Shown piece by piece: positions 11,600 through 25,144 of a stretch of 64,000 bases of DNA (positions are counted from its first letter, which is position 1; each line of letters begins with the position of its first letter). Below the pieces are notes generated by a model. The model was given only the letters and a program-made list of their open reading frames with translations, made no database searches and was not told the origin of the DNA. Both the position numbers and the translations under genes were made by a program. Source of the DNA: Ceratotherium simum simum (lineage: Eukaryota > Chordata > Mammalia > Perissodactyla > Rhinocerotidae); assembly GCF_000283155.1 (NCBI RefSeq), contig NW_004454210.1:4044568-4108567 (forward strand), read 5' to 3'.

Positions 11600-12260
11600 G
11601 GTAGTAGCAAACACTTTGTGTAACAAACTCTTGAGTACCTTTTATGTGATGGGCAGTGTGCTGGGCGACAGAGGCCACAGTGAGTTGGTCATTGTCCCTG
11701 CACTTGTACAGTTTACAGGGTTCAGGGGAAGAAGGCATCAATCCAGGAATTACCCACCTAAGTATTTAGTTATACTTCTGATACGTCCCGAAGGAAAAGT
11801 AGAGGGTGCATCTATAACAAGGGACTTCACCTAATCAGAATAAGGGTCTGGGGGCCAGGGGCAGTCAGGGAAGGCTCATCCAGGGAGGTAACAATCAGCC
11901 TGAAACCTGGAGGATGACTAGTAGGAGCTGGTCAGGCCAAGAATGAGGTAAATAGGGCAAAGGGAGAAGTGTGCGCAGAAATCCTTGGGTTGGGCGGAGC
12001 GTAAGCAACGTTGAGGAGGAAAGCAGGCAATTGGGGCTGGAACAGAGTGAGCAGTGAAGTGTTGTGGTGTATGAATGAAGCTGGAGAAAAGAGAGATCTT
12101 ATTCCATCACGTAGGGCCTTGCAAGCCGTGGTTAGCGTTCAGAGTTTTATTCAAAGAAGGGTGAGAAGCTACTGAGGAGTTTCAAACAGGTGAATAATAT
12201 TCAATTTCTGTTTTTAAAAGATTACCCTAGCTGTAGTGTAGAGAGCAGAAAATGGCTCAG
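11600..12260 (-). mobile_element. L2 LINE 3' half, antisense
   Basis: Opens with CTTGAGTACCTTTTATGTGA (antisense L2 tail), then GGAAGGCTCATCCAGGGAGG, CACGTAGGGCCTTGCAAGCC and AAAAGATTACCCTAGCTG in consensus order. Confidence 0.72.
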
Positions 12261-13329
12261 TCTGACCTGGGGAAGCTGCTCAGATGGATTTCAGTGAACA
12301 AAGAACATGGCCCTACTGATGTCTCTCACCATTTCTCTCTACATTGACCGGATAGCTAATCCCACAGTAACAGTACAGTGAAGCAGTAGGGGTAGCTCTG
12401 GGAAAGACCCTCTTTTGGTCAGCCTTAGCTGTTGACAGGCCAGGCCCAGTGTGCTCTGCTTCTACATGCAGTAATTCACAAGCCTGTGGTGTCTGTGAGC
12501 CAACCTAATTTCTTCAACTCTAACCTTTTGTTCCAGCAGGCAGGTGCCTTCCTTGGAAATGTCTTTTTTTTTTTTTTAAGACTCTTGCCAAACCCGTAAA
12601 GAGGACCCCCTGAACTGGAGATGCTCCCCAATTGTTACAGTCCTGGAAAGGAAGAACCAATTGCCAGCCAGCCATCTCATGTTCAACCTAGGCTGTGGCC
12701 TTGATTGGGTTCCATTGATGTTTCTATACCACTGCCAGAGTTTGCCAGGCTCTAACTTCGTGCCCACAGCTCCCAATGAGAAGCGAAGAAGTTGAATACC
12801 TCAAGTCATCCCCCATCTGGGTGTTCTTTCTGCCTGGGAAAAGGACTGCTTTGACATGTTCCCCAGAAGGAGCTGGCACATGGTGATTTTTAATTTGAGG
12901 CATGTGAGGAGAGATTGGCGTTAAAAAAACAGACCCCAAGTTCCCACTGAAATCAGTGTTGACAAATGCTTCAGACTGACCTTTTCTCCTGTAAAATCTT
13001 TGCTGTGCTCCTTGCCATCTGTTCCAGAGTTTTGAAAATTTTTGTTCCTTCTGAAACTTTTGGCAAAGTTGTCTTCAATGTGAATAAATTGTAGACGGGT
13101 GTTTGTCAGCCTCTTGGTCGTCACTCCCTGTGGGAGCTCACAAACACTGTAGGCCATGCACCCAGGTTCTCACTGTACCGAGGACTCTCTCCCACTGGTC
13201 AGCTACAGAGGCAAAGCTTTGGTCAGCCTCCCTTGCCTTTCACTGTGTCTTTTCTTTTACCTTCCCTGGTAATGGAGGTGTTCCTGCATGGTCTGTTGCT
13301 GAAGGGAGGGGATGGTGGCATGAGAGAGT

Positions 13330-13510
13330 GGACCAGGGTGAGGGCCAGGAATTGGCACACCTGGATTCTAGCCCTCCCACTTGGTGGCAGGACCAGGGAG
13401 GCCACTTAGGCGTTTCTCTGTGCCTCAGTTTCCCAGCCAGTCAAGTGGAAATTGTAATACATGCCTGCTTAATTCACAAGGCTCTCCTAAAGATTGAAGC
13501 AGGTCTATCT
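13330..13510 (+). mobile_element. MIR SINE, sense
   Basis: CTGGATTCTAGCCCTCCCAC, GTGCCTCAGTTTCCC and AGTCAAGTGGAAATTGTAAT follow the MIR consensus. Confidence 0.75.
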
Positions 13511-13569
13511 AGTAACAGTCCTAGCCTAGAAATAGGTTTTCCTTAGCTCGCACAGGATTTAAGAGATTT

Positions 13570-13875
13570 TTTAAAAAGTTTATTGCCTGGATTTAAAAAA
13601 TCAGGAGATGTTATAAGCCAGACAGAGAAAGACAAACACTGTATGACTTCACTCATGTGGAATATAAACTAACACACGGACAGAGAGAACAGTTTTGTGA
13701 TTACCAGGGGGAAGGGAGTTGGGGGGTGGGCACAAGGGGTGAAGGGGTGCGTTTATGTGGTGACTGACAAATAATGATGTACGACTGGAGTCTCACAATG
13801 TTATAAACTATTATGACATCAATAAAAAAAGTCAGTTAAATTATATTGAAAATGCAATAAAAAAATCTGTAAACA
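13570..13875 (+). mobile_element. L1 3' untranslated end, sense
   Basis: CACTGTATGACTTCACTCAT, TTGTGATTACCAGGGGGAAG and a closing ATCAATAAAAAAAGTC are L1 3' end motifs. 5'-truncated. Confidence 0.8.
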
Positions 13876-14299
13876 AAAATCAACTTAATATACACACTGA
13901 TGCTACTGTTTAAAAAAAAAAATCAGATTTCACCTAAAAATCCAGCTTCTCTTGGAAATCAAAAAACTTGGCAAATCTCAGCCCACATTCCTTCATGGCA
14001 ACAATTGGCTGGAGTTGAGGAGCGGCTTCCCGTGAGCTGGGGCGTCCACGTTCTGCTTGCACAGTCCCCGCCCTTCCCCGTGATCTCCTTGACAGTGAGT
14101 CTGTGTCATCGGACTCCCTCTATACATTTTGTTATACCTGTACTGTTTCTCTCCTTTAGATGATCTGTCTGGCCCTGTAGACATGTGGGTTTGTGCCCTT
14201 GATCTCAGAAAGATATTTCAAATTTAGAACATTATGATAAGTCAAGTATCACACAAATACAAAGGATTCTTTTGTGGGGGGAGAGGTAGAGAGAGAACA

Positions 14300-14450
14300 C
14301 CTATATCCATCACATATCTCCTATGTGCTAAGTGCTTTGCTTACCATGTAATCCTCTCCAAAGCTGTGAGGTAGATCTCAGCGGTCCTTGACAGGTGAGA
14401 GGACAGGGCCTCAGGCAGATTGTGGCTTGTCTGAGCCACAGACTCTTAAG
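14300..14450 (-). mobile_element. MIR SINE, antisense
   Basis: CTCCTATGTGCTAAGTGCTT, ATGTAATCCTCTCCAAAGCT and GTGAGGTAGATCTCAG match antisense MIR. Confidence 0.65.
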
Positions 14451-15944
14451 AGAATACTCCATGGTCTCAGTGTAAAGTGGATGTGGTGGCACAGCCTCCC
14501 TCCCCAGAAGCTGCCTGTACACATTTCTGTCTACAGGAGGCAAGTAGTAAGGGCTATTTGCGTGACTTGCAGTGATGTAGTCCTTTATTCTTTATAAAAT
14601 ACTTTTACATAGAGCTACAGAATATTCTTTGGGTACCTTTTCTTCTTTAAAGCAGAGTTGCCCCCTTTTTTCCCTAGCATCCTTTTCAGAATTAATATTA
14701 AATGGATAACAGGAAGTTGTGTGCAGAGCCCTACCCTTAAGTGGAGTAATTTTTTCCTTATGGGGCCACTGAAATACCTCCTGTAACCCTAGGGCTCCAA
14801 GGAACCCAGTTTAAAAACCACTGATTTAGTCTTAATTTCTGCAGTTGAGGAAATGGAGGCCAAAGGGGTCCAGGAACTTGTCTACTGTTGCCTTTCTTTT
14901 ACATCTCCCAGATAAATTCCACTTGAAGTGGGTTCTCCGTCTTATTCTTTAGAAAAGCCTCAGAATGCTATTTTATTTTATGCTCGTTTCTCTTCCTCAG
15001 GTAATTCAAAGAGAAACTGCGTTAAGTAAACAGCATTCATTGGGTTAAACCTTATTTTAAAAGAGAAACAAAGAGTTTGTAGGGTAGAAAAGTGGAAGAC
15101 AGGAGCAGGATATGGGTCTGGATGAGGTTTTTCTCGTTTTAGAACCCTCTGGCTCCTTTGCTTTGTGTCTTCTTTTATCTCAGACAAGTGGAAGCCATTC
15201 CTAAGGGTGTAGATGGTACTGATGTTAGGAAATGAGGTTTCCTTTTACTGCAGGAAATAAGCAGGCACAGATTTTAGTGCCTAGAATCCAGGCCCGATTT
15301 TAAAATATCCACCAAAACCTCTTTGGCAGCAAATCCAGAAACCCTGTCTCAGCACAGTGACGGGCTTCTTTGTCTCATAGTCCTGGGTCTAATCAGTCTC
15401 ATTGTCTGCCCAGCTGTTTCTCATCTCTGTGCATATCACTACTCAGATAATCAGTTTGGTGTTTTTCTTCTCTTCCTGCTTACCTTACCTCTCCCATCCC
15501 TCACTTTTCCTTGCTAAGTGGAAGTCACTGGTGTCTTGATTCATTCAGAACAGCCCCTGGGGCCTGGTACCATCTAGCATGATTCAGTATTTGAGACAAA
15601 GCCAGGGGAGGTACTACGCTTAGTTCTTCAAAAGCCCCATTGCTGTTGTTGAATATCATGATCAGGCTCCTGAGGAAGTTTTGTTAAGAAAGTTTCAGTC
15701 ATGATAATGATGTTGAGACCACGTCTCTTGTTGATGTCAGAGTTGAAAGAGATTTTAGAGATTGTATAATCCCCCTCTGTGTATTACAAATTCTCACTTG
15801 TCTTCTTCCAGGAGAGAACTAGGCACTTCTGTCATCTTTGCTTGAGAGGTAGAATTCCAAGTTATCTCAATAATTTCATTGGTGACTCCAAGATCCTATG
15901 CTTATTGAAGCCTTTTGTCAGGGAAGCAGCTAATCCTAGAATTT

Positions 15945-16905
15945 TAAATGATGAATGATCTGTAGGGGAACGCAAATTAAAACCATGATGAAATATCACT
16001 ACACACTCACTAGAATGGCTAAAATAAAAAGACTGATAATACCAAGTGATGGTGAGGATGTGGAACAACTCTCATGTGTGGCTATTGGGAGTGTGAAATG
16101 GTACAACCACTGGGGAGAACTATTTAGCAGTTTCTTGTAAATCTGAATATACACTTAACATTGATTCAGCAATTCCAATCCTAGGTATTTACCTAAGGGA
16201 AATAAATACCTATGTCCACAAAAAAGGACTTCCATGTGAACATTTTATTTATAATAATAGCCAAAAGCTAGAAACAATTTAAATGTCCTTCAGCAGGTGA
16301 ATGGATAAACTAATTGTGGAATATCTATATGATGGAATACTAGTTTGCAATTTAAAAAAACCAAACTGCTAATAAATGTAACAATGAGGATGCATCTCAG
16401 AAATATGCTGAATGAAAGAAGCCAGACACAAGAGTACATACTCTTGTATGATTCCATTTATTCTAGAGCAAGCAAAACTAATCTATAGGGTAGAAAGCAG
16501 GTCAGAAGTTACATAAGATGGTGTGGGAGAGAGGGGAGATGCTTACAAAGAGGGATGAGGAACTGTTTGAAATGATGGATTGATTGTGGTGATGGTTACA
16601 AGAGTGTATATAGTCACATGTCACTTAATGACGGGGATATGTTCTGAGAAGTGTATCATTAGGCAATTTTATTGCATAAACATCATAGGGTGTACTTACA
16701 AGAACCTAGATGGTATAGCCTACTATATACCTAAGCTATATGGTACTAATCTTATGGGACCAGCGTCATATATATGGTCCGTTGTTGACCGAAATGTCAT
16801 TGTACAGTCCATGACAGTATAGTCGTGAAAATGTATCAAACTGTACACTTAAAAGAGTGCATTGTATTATATATAAAGTTGATTTAAAAAGAAAGATTTA
16901 AAAAG
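15945..16905 (+). mobile_element. L1M LINE 3' region, sense, interrupted by a MITE
   Basis: ACGCAAATTAAAACCATGAT, CTAGAATGGCTAAAATAAAA, TCAGCAATTCCAATCCTAGG, GTGAATGGATAAACTAATTG and TGTATCAAACTGTACACTTA follow the sense L1 3' region in order. The run is broken by the element at 16611-16817. Confidence 0.85.
16611..16817. mobile_element. Tigger-type (Tc1/mariner) MITE with TA duplication
   Basis: Begins TAGTCACATGTCACTTAATG and ends CATTGTACAGTCCATGACAG, which are imperfect inverted repeats. TA flanks both ends (16609-16610, 16818-16819). The interior GATGGTATAGCCTACTATAT and CTTATGGGACCAGCG match a widespread mammalian MITE; the exact family name is uncertain. Confidence 0.75.
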
Positions 16906-17110
16906 ATGAGGGATCTAGTCTGAGCTCTACCACTAACTAGCTCTTTGTATTTTTGTGAAAGGAGCTTAATCTCTCTACATCTTTTTCCTATTGGGAAAAT
17001 GGAGACAATAGGTAGCTCACCTACCTCATTCAGTTATTGTGAAAATATAAATGAAATAGTTTATTTTGAAATGCCTTTAAAAAAGTATAAAGTCATACAC
17101 AAATGCTGGG
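16905..17110 (+). mobile_element. MIR SINE, sense
   Basis: CTGAGCTCTACCACTAACTA, GGGAAAATGGAGACAATAGG and CTACCTCATTCAGTTATTGT match MIR. Confidence 0.75.
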
Positions 17111-17619
17111 GGGAATATTCCATAAATTCCTCTTCAGGGAAGAAAGACAAGAACTATGATAAACAATGTATGAGCTAATATATATTTTTTGGATTTTATT
17201 TGCATGTCATCTTTTAACTTTGTGTAATACTGGCTGTGTCACTTTCCCTCTCTGGCCATCACTAAAACGATGTGGTTACACTAGATCTGAGGTAGAAAAC
17301 TGTAGGCTCAGAGACTCTCTAAAGCCTTTCAGATGTGTTTTCTTTAGCCTCTACAGTGTTGGCCTGTCCAGCGTTAATTTAAAGTATGACTTGTTGCCAG
17401 TGTTTAAATCTAGAAATTTCACATAAAGTTTTAGATTTCTGGCTTATTTTTAGAAATTAGCAGATCTGACAAAACTAGGTCTATATTCCTACGTGGCAGC
17501 AGTTACCTGGAGTTGTATAGTAGCTGTTCCTTTCCATGGGCCATATGCTTTGGTTTCCCACAGTCTCCATCGCTGTAGCCCTTTCTGTTCTCTATGATAA
17601 CATTAAAGGAAAGTTAATT

Positions 17620-17830
17620 CATTTTTGAGTGCGAATGATGTGTAGGCACTATTCTAGGGCATGAGGATAAAGAGGGGAACCAAAAAGACAAAATCTCTAA
17701 ACTCATAGTGAGTGGTAAGTACCCATCCACATCATCAAAAATTAGGAGAAAATTAGACCAAGAGTGTGATCTATTTTAGGGAATGTGAGAGAAAGCGTGT
17801 TTCTTTATGGAAGTAAAAAAATAGTCCTAC
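17620..17830 (-). mobile_element. L2/MIR-type 3' end, antisense
   Basis: GTGTAGGCACTATTCTAGGG and AAAATCTCTAAACTCATAGT resemble the antisense tail seen in other L2 copies here. Confidence 0.45.
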
Positions 17831-19146
17831 ATAATTACTAAGCAAACGGGTATATGTGTCAAAATTATCCTGTCTATTTCACTTGCTTACCTCACATAAT
17901 GATCGGATCCTTTTTCCCTTTGTGATTCAATAAATTCATGGATTTTCCCCCAAAATGCATTCCAATAAAATCATGGAGATTATCTTATCATTTCAAAAAA
18001 TGCCAGTAGGCAGAGAGACTAGCACAGGCTCCACTGAATGTTAGCTTTTCTTGCCTCTATCCAATCTATCCTCAACTCAGCTTTAGATTTTTCCATTCAA
18101 TCAAGATCTCGGGATACAACTCAATCTGAAATAAGCATCTCTATTGACAGTCTCATTGCTGCCTTCTTCTGTAATAGCCTGAGTCCTGTTTAGCTGTGGC
18201 TGAGAATCGTATTATTCTGATCCATGTGGTGGACTTGTGCTGGAGAAGTACCTTGAGTAGTGCTGTCTTCTCTCTACTTTCTAACCTAGTGATTTACGTC
18301 TCCATTTGGTCAACTACACAGTGATAGTGGCCAACGTCTTTAAATTGACAAATCCTATCAGGCTTCGATTTTGATCTTATGGTCAAGGAACCTAATTTAA
18401 AGCTTCTACCTGCAGATAAGCCCTTGTGGGCATAGATGCTTAATAACGTGGTTCTGTCTGTGTTAGGCATGGTGGTCCATTGCTTTGCCTTTAGATTTTT
18501 AATGGTCATGGGCTTTGAGAATCTGGGCTGGCTCTTCTCAGCCAGTTGTGCTTGCCTGGATCATGTGGTAGGCATCTGACCCATTTCTTCAGTCCTGGCT
18601 GGACAGATCATCTTGCTACCTGGCAAAGAAAACTATACTGCTCCCATCTGGTGGCCATTATCTCAAATTGCTGTATCATCAACCTGCTTCTGAAAGGATA
18701 GCCTTGGCACTGTTAGCACTGTCGGAGGTATTGCATAGTTTTCTCTAAGACAAGTGAAGTGGAAAGAACATTTTTGGACAATCAGGAAAGTGATACCATT
18801 CCAGGTTCTGCTTATAATTAGCCAGGGAATTCCTAAGCCTCACTTGGTTCCTCCACACATAAAGCAAAATGCTTGGCCTTAATGCTCTCTAGGAGTACTA
18901 CCGGTGCAAAGTTGTATGATTTTCTTTTTTGAGTCAAAATATCTATAAAATACTCACTTGGACTGTTCACAAAGCAATTATAAATATATATAGAAATTTT
19001 ATAATTTATACTATCACTTCCCCCAATTTTAATTGTTATAAGACACATCATGAATTTAATAGCTTTTGGGGGGAAAAAAGGAAGACAAATAGTAATTCAT
19101 TAAATGTACATATTTATTATAAAAAAATTCTGACATCCTAAAAATT

Positions 19147-19350
19147 TTAAATTTTTATTTATTTATTTTTTTCCCCCAAAGCCCCAGTAGATAGTTGTAC
19201 ATCATAGTTGCACATCCTTCTAGTTGCTGTATGTGGGACGTGGCCTCAGCATGGCCAGAGAAACGGTGCGTTGGTGCACGCCCAGGATCCGAACCTGGGC
19301 TGCCAGCAGCGGAGCGTGCGCACTTAACCGCTAAGCCACGGGGCCGGCCC
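19147..19350 (-). mobile_element. ERE SINE, antisense, with target-site duplication
   Basis: From CCCCCAAAGCCCCAGTAGAT through GCACTTAACCGCTAAGCCAC to GGGGCCGGCCC. TGACATCCTAAAAATT (19131-19146) and TGATATCCTAAAAATT (19351-19366) are the duplicated target. Confidence 0.95.
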
Positions 19351-19784
19351 TGATATCCTAAAAATTAAAATGTAAAAAATATGCATCTTAGAATTGAGGA
19401 GTCTTTTTTGCATGTGATAAGACCTCTACTTGTCAATGCGTGCTAGGGTTTAAAAATTTTGTTGTTGTTGTTAAATACTCAAATTTTAGAATTAAAATTG
19501 ACAATTGAGCAGTGTAAGTAGACTTTAAAGTATTACACGAAAATGGAAAATGTTATTGAAGTACAAAGATTAGAGAGAAGACAGTTGAAATTAAAGATTG
19601 TGTGGTAAATTTTAGTGTTTATCTGAATACTGGAGAAGAACACAGTGACAGGAAATGTACAAACATGCAGTCTCTGGTAAATCATTATTAAAATGCACAT
19701 TTGGAACACTTGAGCCCATTAAAAAATTTTTTTAACACAGAATTATGTGTGTATTTTATGAAAACACGCAACAGTGCTTTATTA

Positions 19785-20110
19785 TTAAAGCTCTCTTTGT
19801 TGCAAGGAACAGAAACCTACTCAAGCTGACTTGAAAAAGAATAATTGTAAAGATACAGCAGAAAGTGCCATGAACATCGTAAAGATACAGCAGAAAGTGC
19901 CATGAACATTGACAGACAGATACTGAAGTGCCGCTGGGCCTCGGAGGAGTTAGAGTGACAGTCGGGACCCAAGTCTTCGATCTTAGGCCTGAGGTGTCTA
20001 TAATCACTGCTGTTGCTCTATATCAATTTTGCATATGGCTACTAGCCCCAATACTAGACTGTAACCTCAACTCAAGTTACCGTACTGACGACTTCCCTCT
20101 GTGTTCACCT
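19785..20110. repeat. Unclassified old repeat with an internal tandem duplication
   Basis: Opening TTGCAAGGAACAGAAACCTA resembles that at 7597. A 32-base unit (starting GTAAAGATACAGCAGAAAGT) at 19847-19878 is repeated at 19879-19910 with one mismatch. Confidence 0.5.
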
Positions 20111-20429
20111 CCATCCAATTAGTGATCACCTCTGTGCAAAGAATAGCCTGGTGATTTTTTTTTGCTACCCATGGTCAATGCACAGGATAGTTCAAGCTAA
20201 ATTATGAAGGTATACAAGCAGGCAGATGGGCTAAGTGTCCAATATAACTGCTGCTTATCCCAAAGCCTTCAACTTTGACAGCTTTGCTCTGCCTTATCTA
20301 TCTATAACCCCTATTAACAATTGCACTGAGCCCCTCGTGCAGAGTTTGGGGAGTGAGGTTGAGGTTAGGAATTCAAAGGATTTGTGGAACGCCAAGGTGT
20401 AACAAATTAAGAGCATTTTAGAATGCTTC

Positions 20430-20535
20430 AGCTAGTAATTGTTGCTTTAAAGGGAAAAATAACACCCAACCTCACAGGATTGTAGTAAGAATTAAACAAG
20501 AGCTTGAAGTGTTGGGTACAATGGTTGGTTCTTTT
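20430..20535 (+). mobile_element. MIR SINE fragment, sense
   Basis: AACACCCAACCTCACAGGAT and TGTAGTAAGAATTAAACAAG match the MIR 3' half. Confidence 0.6.
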
Positions 20536-20793
20536 TCTTTCATCTATTTATTCATCTGTTTATTTGTAGGTTCTTTGGAAGATAATTACTTTTCTTCCTT
20601 TTTTCCTGAGATAGGTGTTTACTAATAATTTCTCTGACTCTTGCCACCCAATCCCACAAGTAATACCTCTAAGTCCTGAGAATCTAAGAATGCCTTCTAC
20701 GCCAGGCCAGCCCTAGGACTACCTGACAATGGCATCACTACCATTAACAGTGACAGCAGCAACTTGTAGCCACCATAGTCATCTGATTTTTTG

Positions 20794-21267
<474 letters not shown>

Positions 21268-22241
21268 TAAGAAAGCCAAGGGGGGCTTGTTGCCTTCGCT
21301 GAGGTGGCAGGGAGGCTTCTGCACAAGATGGCAGTGAATAGCCATGGAGCATTGGATGCTGCTCCTGCCTTGGCCACCCTCAGAGTGGGAGGGTTAAGGA
21401 GAAAGGAGCATGTTGAGAGAACTGACCACTTGTTATGTCAGAGAAATAGTTTTGGGCATTGGGAAAAGTTAATTTAACAACTTGGTTCCCAGAACTAACT
21501 ATGGAGTTTAATCCGGAAACTCTGGCTTTCCAATGGGCCTCTTCTTCCAGTCTTGTCTTCTGTTAGTTCCCAACCAGTTTTCAACCCTCTTGAGCTCTTC
21601 TGTGAACATATCTTCCCATACCTTTAAATTTTGTACTTATAGTTCTTTCCACTTGGAATGCTTTTTCCTTTTTTTGGCCTAGAAACCTCTTACTCATCTA
21701 TACTTTATGATTTCATTTCTAAAAGTCCAAGAACAGGCAAAAGTGATCTTTGGTAATAGAAATCAGAAAGTGGTTCTCTGGGTGTGGGAAATTGACTAGA
21801 AAGGGGCATGTGGGAACTTTCTGGGCCATAGAAATGTTCTATATCTTGTTTTGGGTAGTGGTTACTCAGGGCTATACAATTACTCAGTTTTCAAGATTCA
21901 GATTCATATTATGTTTAAAGAAAGAGTCCCTGTCTGGTAGATATATATGCTGAAATCTTTATGGATGAAATAATATGATGTCTTGTAGCTAATGAGTGGG
22001 TTTAGAAGAGAAACAAGATTGACAGTGAGTTGACTATGACCAAAGCTGAGTGATGGGTTTTGTGAGTTGGTTAGGGTTGTCTCTTTCATGTCTGTCTGAC
22101 ATTATACATAAAAAAAAATTTAAGTAGTCTTTTATTCCATTGTGTTTCCACAGTACTTTTGTTTATTGCCAGTATATTGCCTATGTTATTTTATAAGTAA
22201 TTCTGCCATCAGAAAGTAAGTTATTTAAAATCAGAAACTTT

Positions 22242-22511
22242 TGGGGGCCAGCCTGGTGGCGCAGGCAGTTAAGTGTGTGCACTTCGCTTTGGCAGCCCGG
22301 GGTTTGCAGGTTCGCATCCCACACTGACGCACTGCTTGTCAAAGCCATGCTGTGGTGGCGTCCCGTATAAAGTGGAGGGAGATGGGCACGGATGTTAGCT
22401 CAGGGCCAACCTTCCTCAGCAGGAAAAAAAAAAAAAAAAGGAGGATTGGCATTGAATGTTAGCTCAGGGTTGATCTTCCTCACAAAAACAAATAATAAAA
22501 TAAAAAATAAT
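22242..22511 (+). mobile_element. ERE SINE, sense, with target-site duplication
   Basis: GGGGGCCAGCCTGGTGGCGC to CAGGGTTGATCTTCCTCAC with an A-rich interior and tail. AAAATCAGAAACTTT at 22227-22241 is repeated at 22512-22526. Confidence 0.96.
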
Positions 22512-23079
22512 AAAATCAGAAACTTTATATTCCAGCACACTGCTTGACATGAAGTAAATACTTAATGAATTTTGGATGAAATGAATGTATGAATAATGGT
22601 AATAGCACATGCAAATGTTCACCAAGAGATGATGATTCCTTTGTGCCCCTAGTTGTACTGTCTTTGGGCTATTGAAAGAACTCAGAATTTTAGAGAACAT
22701 GGTACTACTTTGGATTCTACAAAGCTAAAACCATCTGGGAAGGAACTGTTGAAGGAAATAATTGTTGCTGTCATCATTGCAAATAAAAAAACCCCAAGGC
22801 TCATATACATACAGTCAGGGCCACATGGATCTGTCCACAAGGTACCAGTGTCCTCCCACTCCCCTGCCACACAGCTCCAAATGACCGTGCTCACTGTATT
22901 TCCCTTCATCCACCAGGTGGGTTTTCTGGATGCTGCTTATTATTCCTCCTCCTCTCACCTCCCCCCTTCCCTGCTCAGCTCTCACACTCCATTTTTTATC
23001 TTTGCTTTGGCTATTTCCTCTACCTGGAATGCCCTTCTCATTCATTTTCTTGTGTTATGAAAGTAATCCCACTCTAACT

Positions 23080-23200
23080 TTCTCCCACTCATTCAGAAAC
23101 ATGTTTGAGGGCTTACTCTTTGTGCTAGGCAAGCGTTGGAGTAGAGGAACTAGGAAGACACAGGCCCCTTAGGAGCTCACAAATTAATGGACCTGATTAG
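23080..23200 (-). mobile_element. L2-type 3' end, antisense
   Basis: AACATGTTTGAGGGCTTACT and CTTAGGAGCTCACAAATTAA match the antisense tail of L2-like elements. Confidence 0.5.
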
Positions 23201-23269
23201 AAATTAAATTACATGGGTTCAAGTTCTGGCGCAGCCATGTATCAGCTGTGTTTTGTTTGTTTTGTTTTG

Positions 23270-23715
23270 AATTTAGTTTACATTTTTTCAAAACTTAAAT
23301 ACTCAAATAGGTGAGCTAAACTTGTTACAAAAAAAATCAAGCAATTCCCTGAGGGATCCTTCTATGCCATTTCAAGGTCCCAGAGGCAACCACTTTTAGT
23401 GATTCATTTGATATATTTCTAAGTAACATGTTGATATCGCTAATTCTTGATTTTTTTTCCTCCATTTCAGGCATTATGTACTACGGAAAGTAAAAATTTA
23501 GCTCTCTTTCGTCCCCTGCATGCCCTTCTCTCCAAATACTTGCATTATTCTCATCTCCCATTCTTCCAAAATAGCAGTAAGTTTTGGCGATATATTAGTT
23601 ATAGTAATATTAGTTTTTGTATTATTATGTAAGAAAACATTATTCCTGCTGAATCTCCTAGTGGACTATGATTACCATTCCTTTCCTGTATAACTCTTTT
23701 CACTGGAATTAATAA
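23270..23715 (-). mobile_element. Probable old L1 fragment, antisense
   Basis: GTCCCAGAGGCAACCACTTT and neighbouring T-rich sequence resemble an antisense L1M 3' region; too decayed for a firm call. Confidence 0.4.
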
Positions 23716-24570
23716 TTGTCTTTTTTTAAATTTTATTTATTGAGGTAACATTGGTTTATAACATTATATAAATTTCACATATACATCATTATATTTTAAT
23801 TTCTGTGTAGACTACATCATGTTCACCACCCAAACACTAATTACTATCCATCACCATACACATGTGCCCTATTCCCCTTTCGCCCTCCTCCCTCCCCCCT
23901 TCCCCTCTGGTAATAACCAATCTAATCTCTGTATCTGTCTGTTTGTTTATCTTCTACTTCTGAGTAAAATCATACCGTATTTGACTTTCTCCATCTGACT
24001 TATTTCACTTAGCATGATACACTCAAGGTCCATGCATGTTGTGGCAAATGACAAGATTTCATCTTTTTTTTTTTTATGGCTGAGTAGTATTCCATTGTGT
24101 ATATATACAACTTCTTTATCCATTCATCCACTGATGGACACTTAAGTTGTTTCCAAGTCTTAGCTATATTCAGTGAACATAGGGAGTGCAAATATCTTTT
24201 TGCGTTTGTGTTTTTGTGTTCTTTGGATAAATACCCAGAAGTGGAATAGCTGGATCGTGTGGTAGTTCTATTCTTAATTTTTTGAGGAATCTCCATACTG
24301 TTTTCCGTAGTATCTACACCAGTTTATATTCCCACGAGCAGTGTATGAGGGTTCCCTTTTCTCCAGATCCTCTCCAACACTTGTTATTTCTTGTCTTGTT
24401 AATTATAGCCATTCTGACGAGCGTCAGGTGATAACTCATAGTTTTGATTTGCATTTCCCTAATAGTTAGTGATGTTGAGCATCTTTTCATGTGCCTGTTG
24501 GCCATCTATATGTCTTATTTGGAAAAACGTCTGTTCAGATCTTTTTCCCATTTTTTAATTGGGTTGTTTG

Positions 24571-24752
24571 TTTGCTGACGAAGATTCCCCCTGAGCTAAC
24601 ATCTGTTGCCAATCTTTCTCTATTTTGTATGTGGGTCACCACCACAGCATGGTTGCCAATGAGTGGTGTAGGTCCGCACGCAGGTACCAAACCCTAAGTT
24701 GCTGAAGCGGAGGTTGCTGCACTTAACCACTAGGCCACGGGGCCAGCCCCGA
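24571..24752 (-). mobile_element. ERE SINE, antisense, inside L1
   Basis: CTGACGAAGATTCCCCCTGA to GGCCACGGGGCCAGCCCC. GGGTTGTTTG flanks it on both sides (24561 and 24753 onward). L1 sequence continues on either side. Confidence 0.93.
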
Positions 24753-25144
24753 GGGTTGTTTTTTTGTTGTTAAGTTGTGTGGCTTCTTTATATATTTTGA
24801 ATATTAACACCTTATCAGATATGTGATTTGCAAATACCTTCTCCCAATTGTTAGTTTGTCTTTTTGTTTTGTTGATCGTTTCCTTTGCCGCACAGAAGCT
24901 TTTTAGTTTGATGTAGTCTCATTTGTTTATTTTTTCTTTTGTTTCTCTTGCCTCATGAGACATGGTATTCAAAAAGATACTGCTAAGACCAATGTCGAAG
25001 AGTATACTGCCTGTGTTTTCTTCTAGAAGTTTTATGGTTTCAGGTTTTACAAGTCTTTAATCCATTTTGAGTTAATTTTTGTGTATGGTGTAAGATAATG
25101 GTCTGCTTTCATTCTTTTGCATGTGGCTGTCCAGTTTTCCCAGC

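Noticed and set aside
13103..13546. Open frame of about 147 codons on the + strand
   Set aside because: Its 3' half is a MIR SINE, and the rest has no recognisable coding features.
22653..23060. Open frame of about 135 codons on the + strand
   Set aside because: Low-complexity Ser/Leu/Phe composition with no known domain; lies in intron with L2-like sequence next to it.
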